From contig JAEWSK010000307.1 in the NCBI GenBank assembly GCA_023398345.1, positions 1 to 7,103 on the forward strand: a stretch of DNA of 7,103 bases, read 5' to 3'. The translations under genes and the position numbers were made by a program. Below the pieces are notes generated by a model that worked only from the letters and a program-made list of their open reading frames with translations, made no database searches and was not told the DNA's origin. Shown here piece by piece: positions 1 through 6,799 of the stretch. The stretch's first letter is position 1. Each line of letters opens with the position of its first letter. The DNA comes from Armatimonadota bacterium (GTDB taxonomy: Bacteria > Armatimonadota > UBA5829).

Positions 1-871
1 CTGTTCTTACGTCAGCATTATTTGCGCAATACACATCCGATAGTTTTGATCCTCGCAAATAAAACGCAGTTGCCAGTGCGTCGGAAAGCGTTGCATTTCG
101 CGTAATTACGCTAACGGACGCTGCCGCTGCGTGCGCCTGCATTCCTGTAATTGGATCAACAATATGCTCAAAGTGCTCCGTGACATTGGGGTCTCGCTGT
201 GCGGGGCCTCCAGATGTGGACATTGCTTGATTTCGGAGTGTAATCTCATCTACGCGCTCATCAAATTTAGACGGATGACGGATGCCAATATTCCACCCAT
301 CTCCATCAGGCCCGTCTCCGATTGCCTGAATGGTGCTGCCACCTCCGCTTATAAGCGCGGATTTGACGCCGTAATTAGATAATATCGATGCGGCTTTGCT
401 GACCGCGTAACCTTTTCCTATAGCGCCGAGGTTAATTTGTATGCATTCTGATTCGAATTGAACCGCATGTGTCGCATCGTCGAGAATTATGCGACTCATG
501 CCGACATTTTGCAAAGCGGTCTTTATCGCATCCAACTCCGGTTCGACGCCGGTTTTTTCGGCTTTGCGCCAAAGATCGACGAGTGGGCCGGCTGTAATAT
601 CGAATGCGCCTTGCGTGTCACTGTAAACCTGCTTGGCTATGCTAAGTATATTGAATAGGTCAAAACCTACAATTATAGGCCGACGTGCCGCCTCGGAGTT
701 TAAATATGAAACTTCGCTTGTTGGGGAAAAGCAGTTTAACTTTTGATCGAGTTTTTCTACTTCGTCCAGCGCAAGTTGCAATATATCTGTCAGCGTCGCG
801 CGATTTTCGCCTGTAGCGAGTATCTTAAACTCACATGCCATTGCGCGTCGGCACTGCCCAGCCCTATCCAT
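1..871 (-). CDS. apbE: ApbE-family FAD:protein FMN transferase, 3' end missing
   Basis: This family transfers FMN from FAD, with Mg2+, onto a Ser/Thr of target flavoproteins such as RnfG or NqrB/NqrC. The 290 visible codons stay open to the window edge; usual length is about 300-350, so only a short C-terminal piece should be missing. Family blocks appear in order: MACEFKILATG (11-21), PTSEVSYLN (about 50-58), FDITAGPLVDLW (90-101), the INLGAIGKGYA block with K153, the glycine turn GGGST (176-180), HIVDPITG (236-243), and SDALATA (263-269) with D264 and T268, the conserved metal/flavin-site Asp and Thr. The first ATG follows an in-frame TGA directly, so no upstream extension is possible. It has a good ribosome site. 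There is no signal peptide or lipobox, unlike classical exported ApbE. It lies 26 bases after the ThuA-like gene and is probably cotranscribed with it. No FMN-acceptor protein is visible in the window. Family assignment is secure from motifs; target and compartment are unknown. Confidence 0.93.
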   Translation of the reverse strand, partial: MDRAGQCRRAMACEFKILATGENRATLTDILQLALDEVEKLDQKLNCFSPTSEVSYLNSEAARRPIIVGFDLFNILSIAKQVYSDTQGAFDITAGPLVDLWRKAEKTGVEPELDAIKTALQNVGMSRIILDDATHAVQFESECIQINLGAIGKGYAVSKAASILSNYGVKSALISGGGSTIQAIGDGPDGDGWNIGIRHPSKFDERVDEITLRNQAMSTSGGPAQRDPNVTEHFEHIVDPITGMQAHAAAASVSVITRNATLSDALATAFYLRGSKLSDVYCANNADVRT

Positions 872-878
872 TCACTTA

Positions 879-882
879 CTCC
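879..882 (-). promoter_or_regulatory. Ribosome binding site of apbE
   Basis: GGAG on the minus strand, seven bases before the ATG at 871. It sits in the 26-base gap after the ThuA-like stop codon. It supports the first ATG rather than the internal ATG at codon 11. Confidence 0.7.
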
Positions 883-897
883 ACAGTTGCGACGAAA

Positions 898-1614
898 TTA
901 TGGGTTGAGTCTGAATGTTGCCCACTCAGCTCCGCGCTTGACCATTTCCTGGAATGCGGGATTGCTCCACGCCTCCATTCCATGCCCAAGTGAGGTGTTG
1001 AAGACTCGCCCTTTGCCGTAATATTGAACCCAAGTCACAGGATCGCTGTCCATGTCACGTCTCATCAAAACGATAAGCTTCGATTCCGGGTTAAAATTAT
1101 GCCTGTAGGACTCATCAAATATATCAAAGCTCGACATACCATTTACCGTGACATGGCTTTTGCCCGTAATATTTACTTTGAATGTGCCTTTGTCATGCTT
1201 TGTAAACCTTGCGCCGATGAGTTTCCAGTAGGGGTCGGAGTCCATAAAAGTATCTGTTGCGCAGTGAATTCCTACGAGACCCTTGCCATCTTTTATGAAG
1301 TTGATGAGCCCGTCTTCCTGCTCTTTGTTCATTTTTAGGTGGGTCGCATATATAACCACCAGATCGTAGTTCTTAATGTTTTCTGCTTTGAACTGATCCA
1401 GATCGCGCGACAGTGTGACAGTGAAGTCTCCGGTGTCTTCCAGTATCTTATTTAATATCGGGTATAGCTCTGGTTGGTCATGAAACGGGCCGCCTACTGT
1501 AAACAGCACTTTTGATCTTTCTACAGGCTTTGCATTTTCTTTTGCAAATGCAGCAACAGAGTAATTGAGCAACACCGCTATCATAAGCAGACAGAAAAAT
1601 ACCTTAATACTCAC
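898..1614 (-). CDS. Exported ThuA-like domain protein
   Basis: A 238-residue single-domain protein of the ThuA-like (trehalose utilisation) family, which has a class I glutamine-amidotransferase-like fold. The family is linked to sugar catabolism, but the biochemical role of most secreted members is not settled. Residues 1-24 form a signal peptide (K4, hydrophobic core 5-22, likely cleavage after AFA at 22-24). Family blocks: KVLFTVGGPFHD (35-46), YDLVVIYATH (83-92), GLVGIHCATDTF (112-123), YWKLIGARFTKH (129-140), a W195/Y199 segment, KGRVF (201-205) and SLGHG (208-212), ending in a WA helix at 231-232. The start chosen is GTG at 1614 because GGAGG lies five bases upstream. A TTG four codons earlier is in frame but overlaps that ribosome site. 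It is the first gene of a likely two-gene operon with apbE. No sugar dehydrogenase or transporter is visible beside it, so the substrate cannot be named. Confidence 0.88.
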   Translation of the reverse strand: MSIKVFFCLLMIAVLLNYSVAAFAKENAKPVERSKVLFTVGGPFHDQPELYPILNKILEDTGDFTVTLSRDLDQFKAENIKNYDLVVIYATHLKMNKEQEDGLINFIKDGKGLVGIHCATDTFMDSDPYWKLIGARFTKHDKGTFKVNITGKSHVTVNGMSSFDIFDESYRHNFNPESKLIVLMRRDMDSDPVTWVQYYGKGRVFNTSLGHGMEAWSNPAFQEMVKRGAEWATFRLNP

Positions 1615-1619
1615 CGCGA

Positions 1620-1624
1620 CCTCC
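1620..1624 (-). promoter_or_regulatory. Ribosome binding site deciding the ThuA-like start
   Basis: A full GGAGG on the minus strand, five bases before the GTG at 1614. It overlaps the alternative TTG start at 1626-1624, which argues against that longer start. Confidence 0.75.
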
Positions 1625-1770
1625 AATTACTTTATATATTATAGATACCGGCAGTCTACCACAGCCCGCAAATATACTCAAGCATTGTATATAGGGGTTT
1701 TGACTTCTGCTGAGTTTGGGTAAACGCTGAGATGTTCGGGGCGAGCACGCATAAAGAAGGGGCGATAAAG
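1625..1770. promoter_or_regulatory. Divergent intergenic region between ThuA-like gene and subtilase
   Basis: AT-rich spacer between two divergently transcribed genes, so it should hold promoters for both. For the plus strand there are two weak candidates: a TATACT -10-like box at 1673-1678 without a clear -35, and a TTGACT -35-like box at 1700-1705 followed 15 bases later by a poor -10 (TAAACG, 1721-1726). The second would start transcription close to 1732 and would then favour the GTG start at 1771. No riboswitch or operator palindrome was recognised. Confidence 0.25.
1638..1643 (-). promoter_or_regulatory. Candidate -10 box for the thuA-like/apbE unit
   Basis: A perfect TATAAT on the minus strand, 24 bases upstream of the GTG start. 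It would give a short leader containing the GGAGG site. No good -35 match lies 16-18 bases further upstream, so this is a position-based suggestion only. Confidence 0.35.
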
Positions 1771-4700
1771 GTGAGAATTCGACTTATAACGCTAATGCTG
1801 TTGTCTGCCACAGTGCTGAGTATTTCGACAGGCGCACTTGCGGGCGGAATCCATCTCAAGACCGGGACAATCGACACTGACTCGATTTCTGCGGCGAAAG
1901 CCGCATCCGCGCAACCTGCTTTTGGGTCGGGCTATTACCTTATTCAACTTAACGAATCCGTTACCGACTCGGACAAAGCGGCTTTGGCGAATGCCGGCGT
2001 CGAACTGATCGAATATATTCCCGACGACGCTTTTCTTGCAAGAATCGAGCATTCAATGCTTGCAGACGTCAGGCGGCTTGCGTGCGTAAAGTGGATTGGC
2101 CCATTTAAGCCCGAGCACAAGCAGTCTCCCGCGCTTGGCTCACTGTCGGGTAAATCGCAATATCTTGTAACGCTTCTGCCGGGTCACGATTCTCGATATG
2201 TCGCATCTAGGGGTAAACGACTTGGCGCTAAGACGATTGCCTGCAAGTCCGATTCGCGCGGCAGCGTATGCCGGGTTATTGCCGACTCTTCAAAATTGGC
2301 CGACATAGCATCCATCAGTTCAGTTGCCTGGATCGAGCCTTACGTTCAGCCGATACTTTTAAATGACATTACTTCCGGCATCTGCGGCATTCCCGAAACA
2401 AGGCAAAACCTCTCGCTATTCGGCTCGACTCAACTTATTGGTATAGCCGATTCGGGTTTGGACACCGGCAACACATCCACCATCTCCGCGGACTTTGCCA
2501 ATCGGATCAACAAGACCTACGCCTTGCGCCGCACCGACGACTGGAGCGACCAAAACGGTCATGGCACTCACGTCACTGGCTCCATTGTTGGTTCGGGTGT
2601 ATTGTCGGGCAGCAGCCCTTCTTTACATGCCTACGCTGATTCATTTGCCGGCTACGCGCCTGAAGCGCGAATAGTGTTTCAATCTATAGGCGATACCGGC
2701 GAATACGTGTTTCCACCGCTGCATCTTGCCGATTTGTTCCAGCCGGTCTATACCGACGGCGTTCGCATTCACAATGACAGTTGGGGCAGTGCGGCCGGTG
2801 GCGAGTATACTGTCTATTCCAATGAAGTCGATCAGTTCGTGTGGGATCACAAGGACTTCTCAATAGTGTTTGCTGTTGGAAATGAGTCAATCGACGCGGA
2901 CAAAAATGGCGTTGCCGACACCGGCAACATATGCGCTCCCGCCACTGCAAAAAATTGCATATCCGTAGGTGCAACTGAGAGTTTGCGGACTTCTGGAGGC
3001 TACCAATTTGCCTATGGAACTGCATGGCCCAGTGACTATTCCGTCTCACCGATCAAATTTGATTTGATGTCCAACAATGCCTATGGCATGGTCGCATTCA
3101 GCAGCCGTGGCCCGACTGCCGACGGGCGCGTCAAACCCGATTTGTGCGCCCCAGGCACGAATGTGATTTCCTCCCGCGCTCATACGTCCACTGCCGATAC
3201 CGGCTGGGCATTATATGACGCAAATTATATCTATTGGGGCGGCACAAGCATGTCCGCGCCGCAAGTCACAGGCGCTGCGGCACTTGCTCGTGAGTATTAT
3301 ATGGTAGAAAAAGGCATTAACCCCAGTGCGGCGCTGATTAAGGCGACTTTAATCAATGGCGCAGTCGATATATCTCCCGGCCAGTATGGAACAGGCAGTT
3401 CTCGGGAAGTATATAGCGTTCCGGACAACTCGCAGGGGTGGGGCAGATTAAACGTTAAAGGTGCATTATGCCCCGATCCTCCGACAGTCAGCGAATTCGC
3501 CGACGAATCCGCGGCTATTTCAACAAACGATTACCGCGACTACTATTACACCGTAGTGGACAATTCCGTCCCGTTGCGCGCTACATTGGTATGGACTGAC
3601 TATCCCGGCTCGGTGCTTGCTTCAAAAGAGTTAGTTAATGACCTCGACTTGAGCGTCGTTTCGCCGAATGGCACGTCGCTGCCTGTTGCGGCGAATCGCG
3701 TGGACAATGTCGAACAAGTGACTATTGCGACACCACAGCTTGGCACATATCGAGTTCGTGTTACAGCGCATGACGTGCCAATGGGGCCTCAGGACTATGC
3801 GCTTGTTGTCACCGGCGGTCTGCCGGATGCGTACATATCAGGCTCTGTCACGTCAACTTCCGGCGCGCCAGTCCAAGGCGCAACGGTCACATTTTTGTGG
3901 TCGGACAGCAGCAAGCGCGTCACCACAAACTCCAGCGGCAAATACATATCTCGTGTAGCGCCCGGCGCTTACTCAGTCCAAGTTTCAAAGTCCGGCTGGG
4001 CATTTACTCCGCGCACCCAACAAGTAAGAGTCGAAAATGAGCCAATTGACGGAATCAATTTCCAAGGCTCCGGCGCTCTCGGGGCGTTGAGCGGCAATAT
4101 TTCAAAGGCAATCGGCGGGGTGTCGAGTTATATAGTAGAGTCGTCCCATCCGTATCTCAACAGCACTGACCAGATTTATACAATCACCGCCCATAATGCC
4201 GCGACACGCATCCGAGTCCACTTTGCTGAGATAGATCTCATGAATGATGGTGACGCAGTCTATGTAGAAAATGCCAGTGGCAGTGTTGCAAATACGTTTT
4301 CAGGCAGTGGTGAAGATTTTTGGAGTTCCTGGGTCACGGGATCATCTGTAAATGTGCACCTAGTAACGAACTCTTCCGGAAACACCGCCTATGGTTTCTA
4401 TATCGACGGCTACGAGACCGATCTAATCGGCCAAGGTGCATTAAGCGGCGCGACAATTGCGCTGAGTCCCGGCAACTACACCACAACTTCAAGTGCTGAT
4501 GGCACGTATAACCTCACCGGTGTGCCGCCGGGTATATACACAGTCACTCCCACAATGACTCATTGGAAGTTTCAGCCAATGTCGAGATCAATTGACGTGC
4601 CAGCGGGCGAAACTGCGTCCGGTGTCAACTTCCAAGCGTTTCCACCCGGTTCGATAACCGGCGAGATATTGACCGCTACTTCCAGCGTTATCAATACGAG

Positions 4701-5448
4701 TGTAAATTCCGCCCATCCGTATCTAAACGATAGCGAAGAAATGTGGACAATCGACGGCGGTTCATCCGCAACCCGAATTCGCGTACACTTTACCGAGATT
4801 GATGCCGAACCCGGCTTCGACTGGATTTGGGTGCTGGATGCCGACGAGAACATGGTCGAAAGTTACACCGGGCCGGAATCCGACATATGGAGTCCGTGGG
4901 TTACGGGCAGTGTCGCAAAAATCGAGCTTACCAGTGACTACGGCAACACCGCCTGGGGCTTCAATATAGATAAATATGAGATCCAATCCGTCGGCGGCGG
5001 AGTTGCGAGTGTGACAGTCAATTTGTCTCCAGATTCGCGAAGCGTAGTTACTGATTCCAACGGTGTGTTCGGCATAACAAATATAGATGTGGGCAACCAT
5101 GTTATTTCGCCGTCATCGGCGCTGTGGACGTTTGATCCCGTCAGCGCATCTGTCACTGTATCTGCCGGAGTCGAGCAGCAGTTTGTGTTTTATGCAACTG
5201 CCGCTGAAATCACAAATCCGGCAGTTGCCAAGTCGCTTTCTGACGACACGAAAGTCACCCTTGCGAATTTAATAGTGACTGGTGCATTTAATGGTTGTTT
5301 CTATGCACAGGACTCAAAGCGAATTAGCGGCATAAAAGTAATATCGACCACTGCCGTAAGCGAAGGTGATATAGTTGATATCACGGGCACTCTTGCAACC
5401 CAAAATGGCGAACGCTGTATTATTAGTGCTGTAGTTGCAAAGAATTAG
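1771..5448 (+). CDS. Secreted multidomain subtilisin-like serine protease (S8, KP-43-like)
   Basis: A 1225-residue extracellular endopeptidase. Domains in order: signal peptide (1-28, cleavage after ALA); two propeptide-like units (about 51-125 and 129-199), each ending in W-I-x-P-F/Y; catalytic domain (about 200-568). The tetrad is complete: D227 in IADSGLDTG, H264 in NGHGTHVTG, oxyanion N371 in AVGNES, and S493 in GTSMSAPQ. Next comes a beta-barrel (572-686) with the VPMGPQDYALVV ending typical of KP-43-type subtilases. Then carboxypeptidase-regulatory-like domains (688-765, 889-957, 1078-1145) alternate with CUB-like domains (772-886, 960-1076). The tail (1146-1225) is a small beta domain resembling OB folds. 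No PEP-CTERM or other C-terminal anchor is seen, so it is probably released. GTG 1771 is preferred: AAGGGG lies upstream and the signal peptide begins directly. ATG at 1732, 13 codons earlier and in frame, has only a weak ribosome site. Monocistronic, converging on the PEP-CTERM gene. Confidence 0.93.
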   Translation: MRIRLITLMLLSATVLSISTGALAGGIHLKTGTIDTDSISAAKAASAQPAFGSGYYLIQLNESVTDSDKAALANAGVELIEYIPDDAFLARIEHSMLADVRRLACVKWIGPFKPEHKQSPALGSLSGKSQYLVTLLPGHDSRYVASRGKRLGAKTIACKSDSRGSVCRVIADSSKLADIASISSVAWIEPYVQPILLNDITSGICGIPETRQNLSLFGSTQLIGIADSGLDTGNTSTISADFANRINKTYALRRTDDWSDQNGHGTHVTGSIVGSGVLSGSSPSLHAYADSFAGYAPEARIVFQSIGDTGEYVFPPLHLADLFQPVYTDGVRIHNDSWGSAAGGEYTVYSNEVDQFVWDHKDFSIVFAVGNESIDADKNGVADTGNICAPATAKNCISVGATESLRTSGGYQFAYGTAWPSDYSVSPIKFDLMSNNAYGMVAFSSRGPTADGRVKPDLCAPGTNVISSRAHTSTADTGWALYDANYIYWGGTSMSAPQVTGAAALAREYYMVEKGINPSAALIKATLINGAVDISPGQYGTGSSREVYSVPDNSQGWGRLNVKGALCPDPPTVSEFADESAAISTNDYRDYYYTVVDNSVPLRATLVWTDYPGSVLASKELVNDLDLSVVSPNGTSLPVAANRVDNVEQVTIATPQLGTYRVRVTAHDVPMGPQDYALVVTGGLPDAYISGSVTSTSGAPVQGATVTFLWSDSSKRVTTNSSGKYISRVAPGAYSVQVSKSGWAFTPRTQQVRVENEPIDGINFQGSGALGALSGNISKAIGGVSSYIVESSHPYLNSTDQIYTITAHNAATRIRVHFAEIDLMNDGDAVYVENASGSVANTFSGSGEDFWSSWVTGSSVNVHLVTNSSGNTAYGFYIDGYETDLIGQGALSGATIALSPGNYTTTSSADGTYNLTGVPPGIYTVTPTMTHWKFQPMSRSIDVPAGETASGVNFQAFPPGSITGEILTATSSVINTSVNSAHPYLNDSEEMWTIDGGSSATRIRVHFTEIDAEPGFDWIWVLDADENMVESYTGPESDIWSPWVTGSVAKIELTSDYGNTAWGFNIDKYEIQSVGGGVASVTVNLSPDSRSVVTDSNGVFGITNIDVGNHVISPSSALWTFDPVSASVTVSAGVEQQFVFYATAAEITNPAVAKSLSDDTKVTLANLIVTGAFNGCFYAQDSKRISGIKVISTTAVSEGDIVDITGTLATQNGERCIISAVVAKN
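4081..5211 (+). repeat. Duplicated CUB-like plus regulatory-like module inside the subtilase
   Basis: The CUB-like plus carboxypeptidase-regulatory-like pair occurs twice in tandem with a period of 189 codons (567 bases). Both copies share HPYLN (793-797 and 982-986), ATRIRVHF (811-818 and 1000-1007), W-x-x-W-V-T-G, and a GNTA-x-GF-x-I-D-x-YE strand. At DNA level a 13-base identity (cccatccgtatct) recurs at 4145-4157 and 4712-4724. The rest has diverged, so the duplication is not recent. Confidence 0.8.
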
Positions 5449-5543
5449 CTTTTCATAATTGGAACCCAGTAGGTGAGCGCGTGATTTTTCATGGCTAGAT
5501 CGCCGAGGGTTAGGGCGCAGATTTTAATTGCATCCAATTACAA

Positions 5544-5585
5544 AAGTGGTGGAGTCATTAGACTCCACCACTTCAATAATTTTTC
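5544..5585. terminator. Bidirectional intrinsic terminator between convergent genes
   Basis: Perfect 13-bp stem (5544-5556 with 5561-5573) closed by the four-base loop ATTA. On the plus strand a T-run (5580-5584) follows after a short spacer and can end the subtilase transcript. On the minus strand the outer A-T pairs and adjoining bases give a short U-tract (CTTTTG) for transcription arriving from the PEP-CTERM gene. It lies 95 bases after the subtilase stop. Confidence 0.8.
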
Positions 5586-5623
5586 AATAATCCGGCAACG
5601 CCGCACTGGCCGGTTTTATTGAA
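5583..5623 (-). terminator. Second hairpin just after the PEP-CTERM stop
   Basis: Outer arms TTCAATAA (5583-5590) and TTATTGAA (5616-5623) enclose inner arms CCGGC (5592-5596) and GCCGG (5609-5613), with a one-versus-two base internal asymmetry and a 12-base loop. It begins six bases after the stop codon of the minus-strand gene. The U-tract is poor, so it could instead be an mRNA 3'-end stabilising structure or a plus-strand back-up terminator. Confidence 0.45.
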
Positions 5624-5629
5624 TGTTTC

Positions 5630-6394
5630 TTAGGCTCTGCGTCTGCGGAAAGCAGCCACTGCAACTCCAAGGCCACTCAAAAGAGCCATCATCGAGCTGG
5701 GCTCAGGAGTATTGACTGAGAAGTTGTCATAATCAGCGGAACCGCAATATGAGTGGATGCCAACCAGTCCGCCGGTCGCTCCCATATACTGGGTATCTGT
5801 AGCAGAAACAGTGTTGCTCGCTTTCAAAATACCGTCTTTAGTGTATGTGTCCACAACAGCCGTGTAAGCATTGCCGGTTGCATTGATGGTAACATGTATC
5901 TTGTCGCTTCCAGCAACATAGTAATTTGCACCGGTTAGCCCCATTGATACACTGTCACTCACACCATATACGGCGGGACCATTCATGAATGATAAGAACG
6001 ACATTCTGCCATCGCCGCCAGCCCACGGATTCACAGTGAAATAAATATACTCCATGCAGTTGCCGCCGACAACGGGCGCACCCCTCAAAATGAAACCAGC
6101 ATCATTTGCCCCCTGATTAATATCATAGATATCGCATGAAAGCGTGAAATTATCAGAGAGGGTAAAGCCGCTTACGGTCGAATAACCACGACCCTCGGCA
6201 CTACCTGCGTCGGTGCAGGTGTACTTGCCATCTACTACAGTCCAGTCATCTGCAGTATTCCACCCTGTGTAGATACTCCAATTCGCTGCTGTAGCAATTG
6301 CATCTGAGAAGTCATCGGTAAAACTAGCTGCATTTGCCACTACGGCTCCGGTCATAAGACACAAGACCGACACGATACAAAAAATTTTCTTCAT
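5630..6394 (-). CDS. PEP-CTERM sorting-domain protein with lectin-like jelly-roll body
   Basis: A 254-residue exported protein. Residues 1-22 form a signal peptide (K2, K3, hydrophobic 4-19, cleavage after ANA). The C terminus is a textbook PEP-CTERM signal: PEP at 230-232, hydrophobic span 235-249, then RRRR at 250-253. In this family an exosortase in the inner membrane recognises and processes the tail for surface or matrix export. The body opens with FTDDFSD (25-31) and has alternating strands such as FTLSDNFTLSCDIYD and a YDNFSV last strand just before the sorting motif. This resembles concanavalin-A/LamG-like folds, but no catalytic residues can be assigned. It has four cysteines in the mature part. 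The start is the ATG at 6394, with AAGGAG six bases upstream. A longer in-frame ATG at 6460 would bury the signal peptide behind 22 polar residues. No exosortase gene is in the window. Ligand and role are unknown. Confidence 0.87.
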   Translation of the reverse strand: MKKIFCIVSVLCLMTGAVVANAASFTDDFSDAIATAANWSIYTGWNTADDWTVVDGKYTCTDAGSAEGRGYSTVSGFTLSDNFTLSCDIYDINQGANDAGFILRGAPVVGGNCMEYIYFTVNPWAGGDGRMSFLSFMNGPAVYGVSDSVSMGLTGANYYVAGSDKIHVTINATGNAYTAVVDTYTKDGILKASNTVSATDTQYMGATGGLVGIHSYCGSADYDNFSVNTPEPSSMMALLSGLGVAVAAFRRRRA

Positions 6395-6400
6395 CGCTTT

Positions 6401-6406
6401 CTCCTT
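6401..6406 (-). promoter_or_regulatory. Ribosome binding site deciding the PEP-CTERM start
   Basis: AAGGAG on the minus strand, six bases before the ATG at 6394. It places the initiation codon directly before the MKK signal peptide and argues against the longer reading from 6460. Confidence 0.8.
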
Positions 6407-6540
6407 CCAACATTTGTGGTTTATTACCGCTTGGCTAATGAATGTCCCTTCACTGCCCATACAGTCCCTGCCTCTTTTTGTTTTTCATGCGGCGCGAGAG
6501 GCTATATGACTGGACAACTACCGGCAAAAAATGCCAGAAT

Positions 6541-6580
6541 GGACATTGAGACTAACGGACATTGAGACTAACGGACATTG
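6541..6580 (+). repeat. 16-bp tandem direct repeat, 2.5 copies
   Basis: The unit ggacattgagactaac occurs exactly at 6541-6556 and 6557-6572, and its first eight bases again at 6573-6580. Copies are identical, which suggests recent slippage or selection for a repeated binding site. It lies 147 bases upstream of the PEP-CTERM start and 220 bases upstream of the smc start. Confidence 0.9.
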
Positions 6581-6742
6581 CAATACCACAAACGCATGTG
6601 TTTATATAAGTGCAGTTTATGCGCGTGTTTGCCGAATGTCAATAGGCAAAAAACAAAATCGTCAAAAATCAAGTAATATTGCTGGGTCTAAAAATATATC
6701 AGCGATGCACGCGCAAAGTATTTCAAGCTGCATAAAATCCCG

Positions 6743-6771
6743 TTGACCAAGCTTGTCTGAAATGCTATCCT
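6743..6771 (+). promoter_or_regulatory. Candidate sigma-70-type promoter of smc
   Basis: TTGACC (6743-6748, five of six to consensus) and TATCCT (6766-6771, four of six) are separated by the ideal 17 bases. Transcription would begin near 6778 and leave a leader of about 22 bases before the smc ATG. Position and spacing are good; the -10 is mediocre. Confidence 0.45.
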
Positions 6772-6799
6772 TTTCTATCCTTCTACCGGACACATATCT

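Larger units (their letters stand above)
6395..6799. other. Divergent intergenic spacer between PEP-CTERM gene and smc
   Basis: A 405-base non-coding stretch. It contains the PEP-CTERM ribosome site, a T-rich tract near 6475-6485, a small GGCA/TGCC hairpin with an A5 loop (6523-6535), the 16-bp tandem repeat (6541-6580), an AT-rich segment (about 6650-6735) and the smc promoter candidate. A minus-strand promoter for the PEP-CTERM gene must lie here, but I found no convincing -35/-10 pair. An open frame at 6531-6746 has no ribosome site and its start is built from the tandem repeat, so I do not call it a gene. Confidence 0.6.

Noticed and set aside
131..1021. Several plus-strand open frames of 60-90 codons across 131-1021
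   Set aside because: They lie opposite apbE and the end of the ThuA-like gene, whose frames show full family motifs. The plus-strand translations have no recognisable domains or ribosome sites.
5445..5492. Short minus-strand frame of 15 codons (MKNHALTYWVPIMKS) in the spacer after the subtilase
   Set aside because: It has a readable peptide-like look and could be a remnant of a dispersed sequence. It is too short, overlaps the subtilase stop, and has no ribosome site.
5525..5540. Small palindrome TAATTG-catc-CAATTA before the terminator
   Set aside because: A six-base AT-rich inverted repeat is weak and can occur by chance. There is no independent sign of an operator or attachment site.
6520..6540. 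Possible sigma-54 (-24/-12) promoter for the PEP-CTERM gene on the minus strand (TGGCA, T-run, GC)
   Set aside because: Only eight bases separate the GG and GC elements where ten are required, so the spacing rules it out despite the resemblance. It also lies far from the start codon.
6531..6746. Plus-strand open frame of 71 codons upstream of smc
   Set aside because: No ribosome site precedes it, its N-terminal part is encoded by the 16-bp tandem repeat, and composition is unlike the real genes. It is best treated as spacer.
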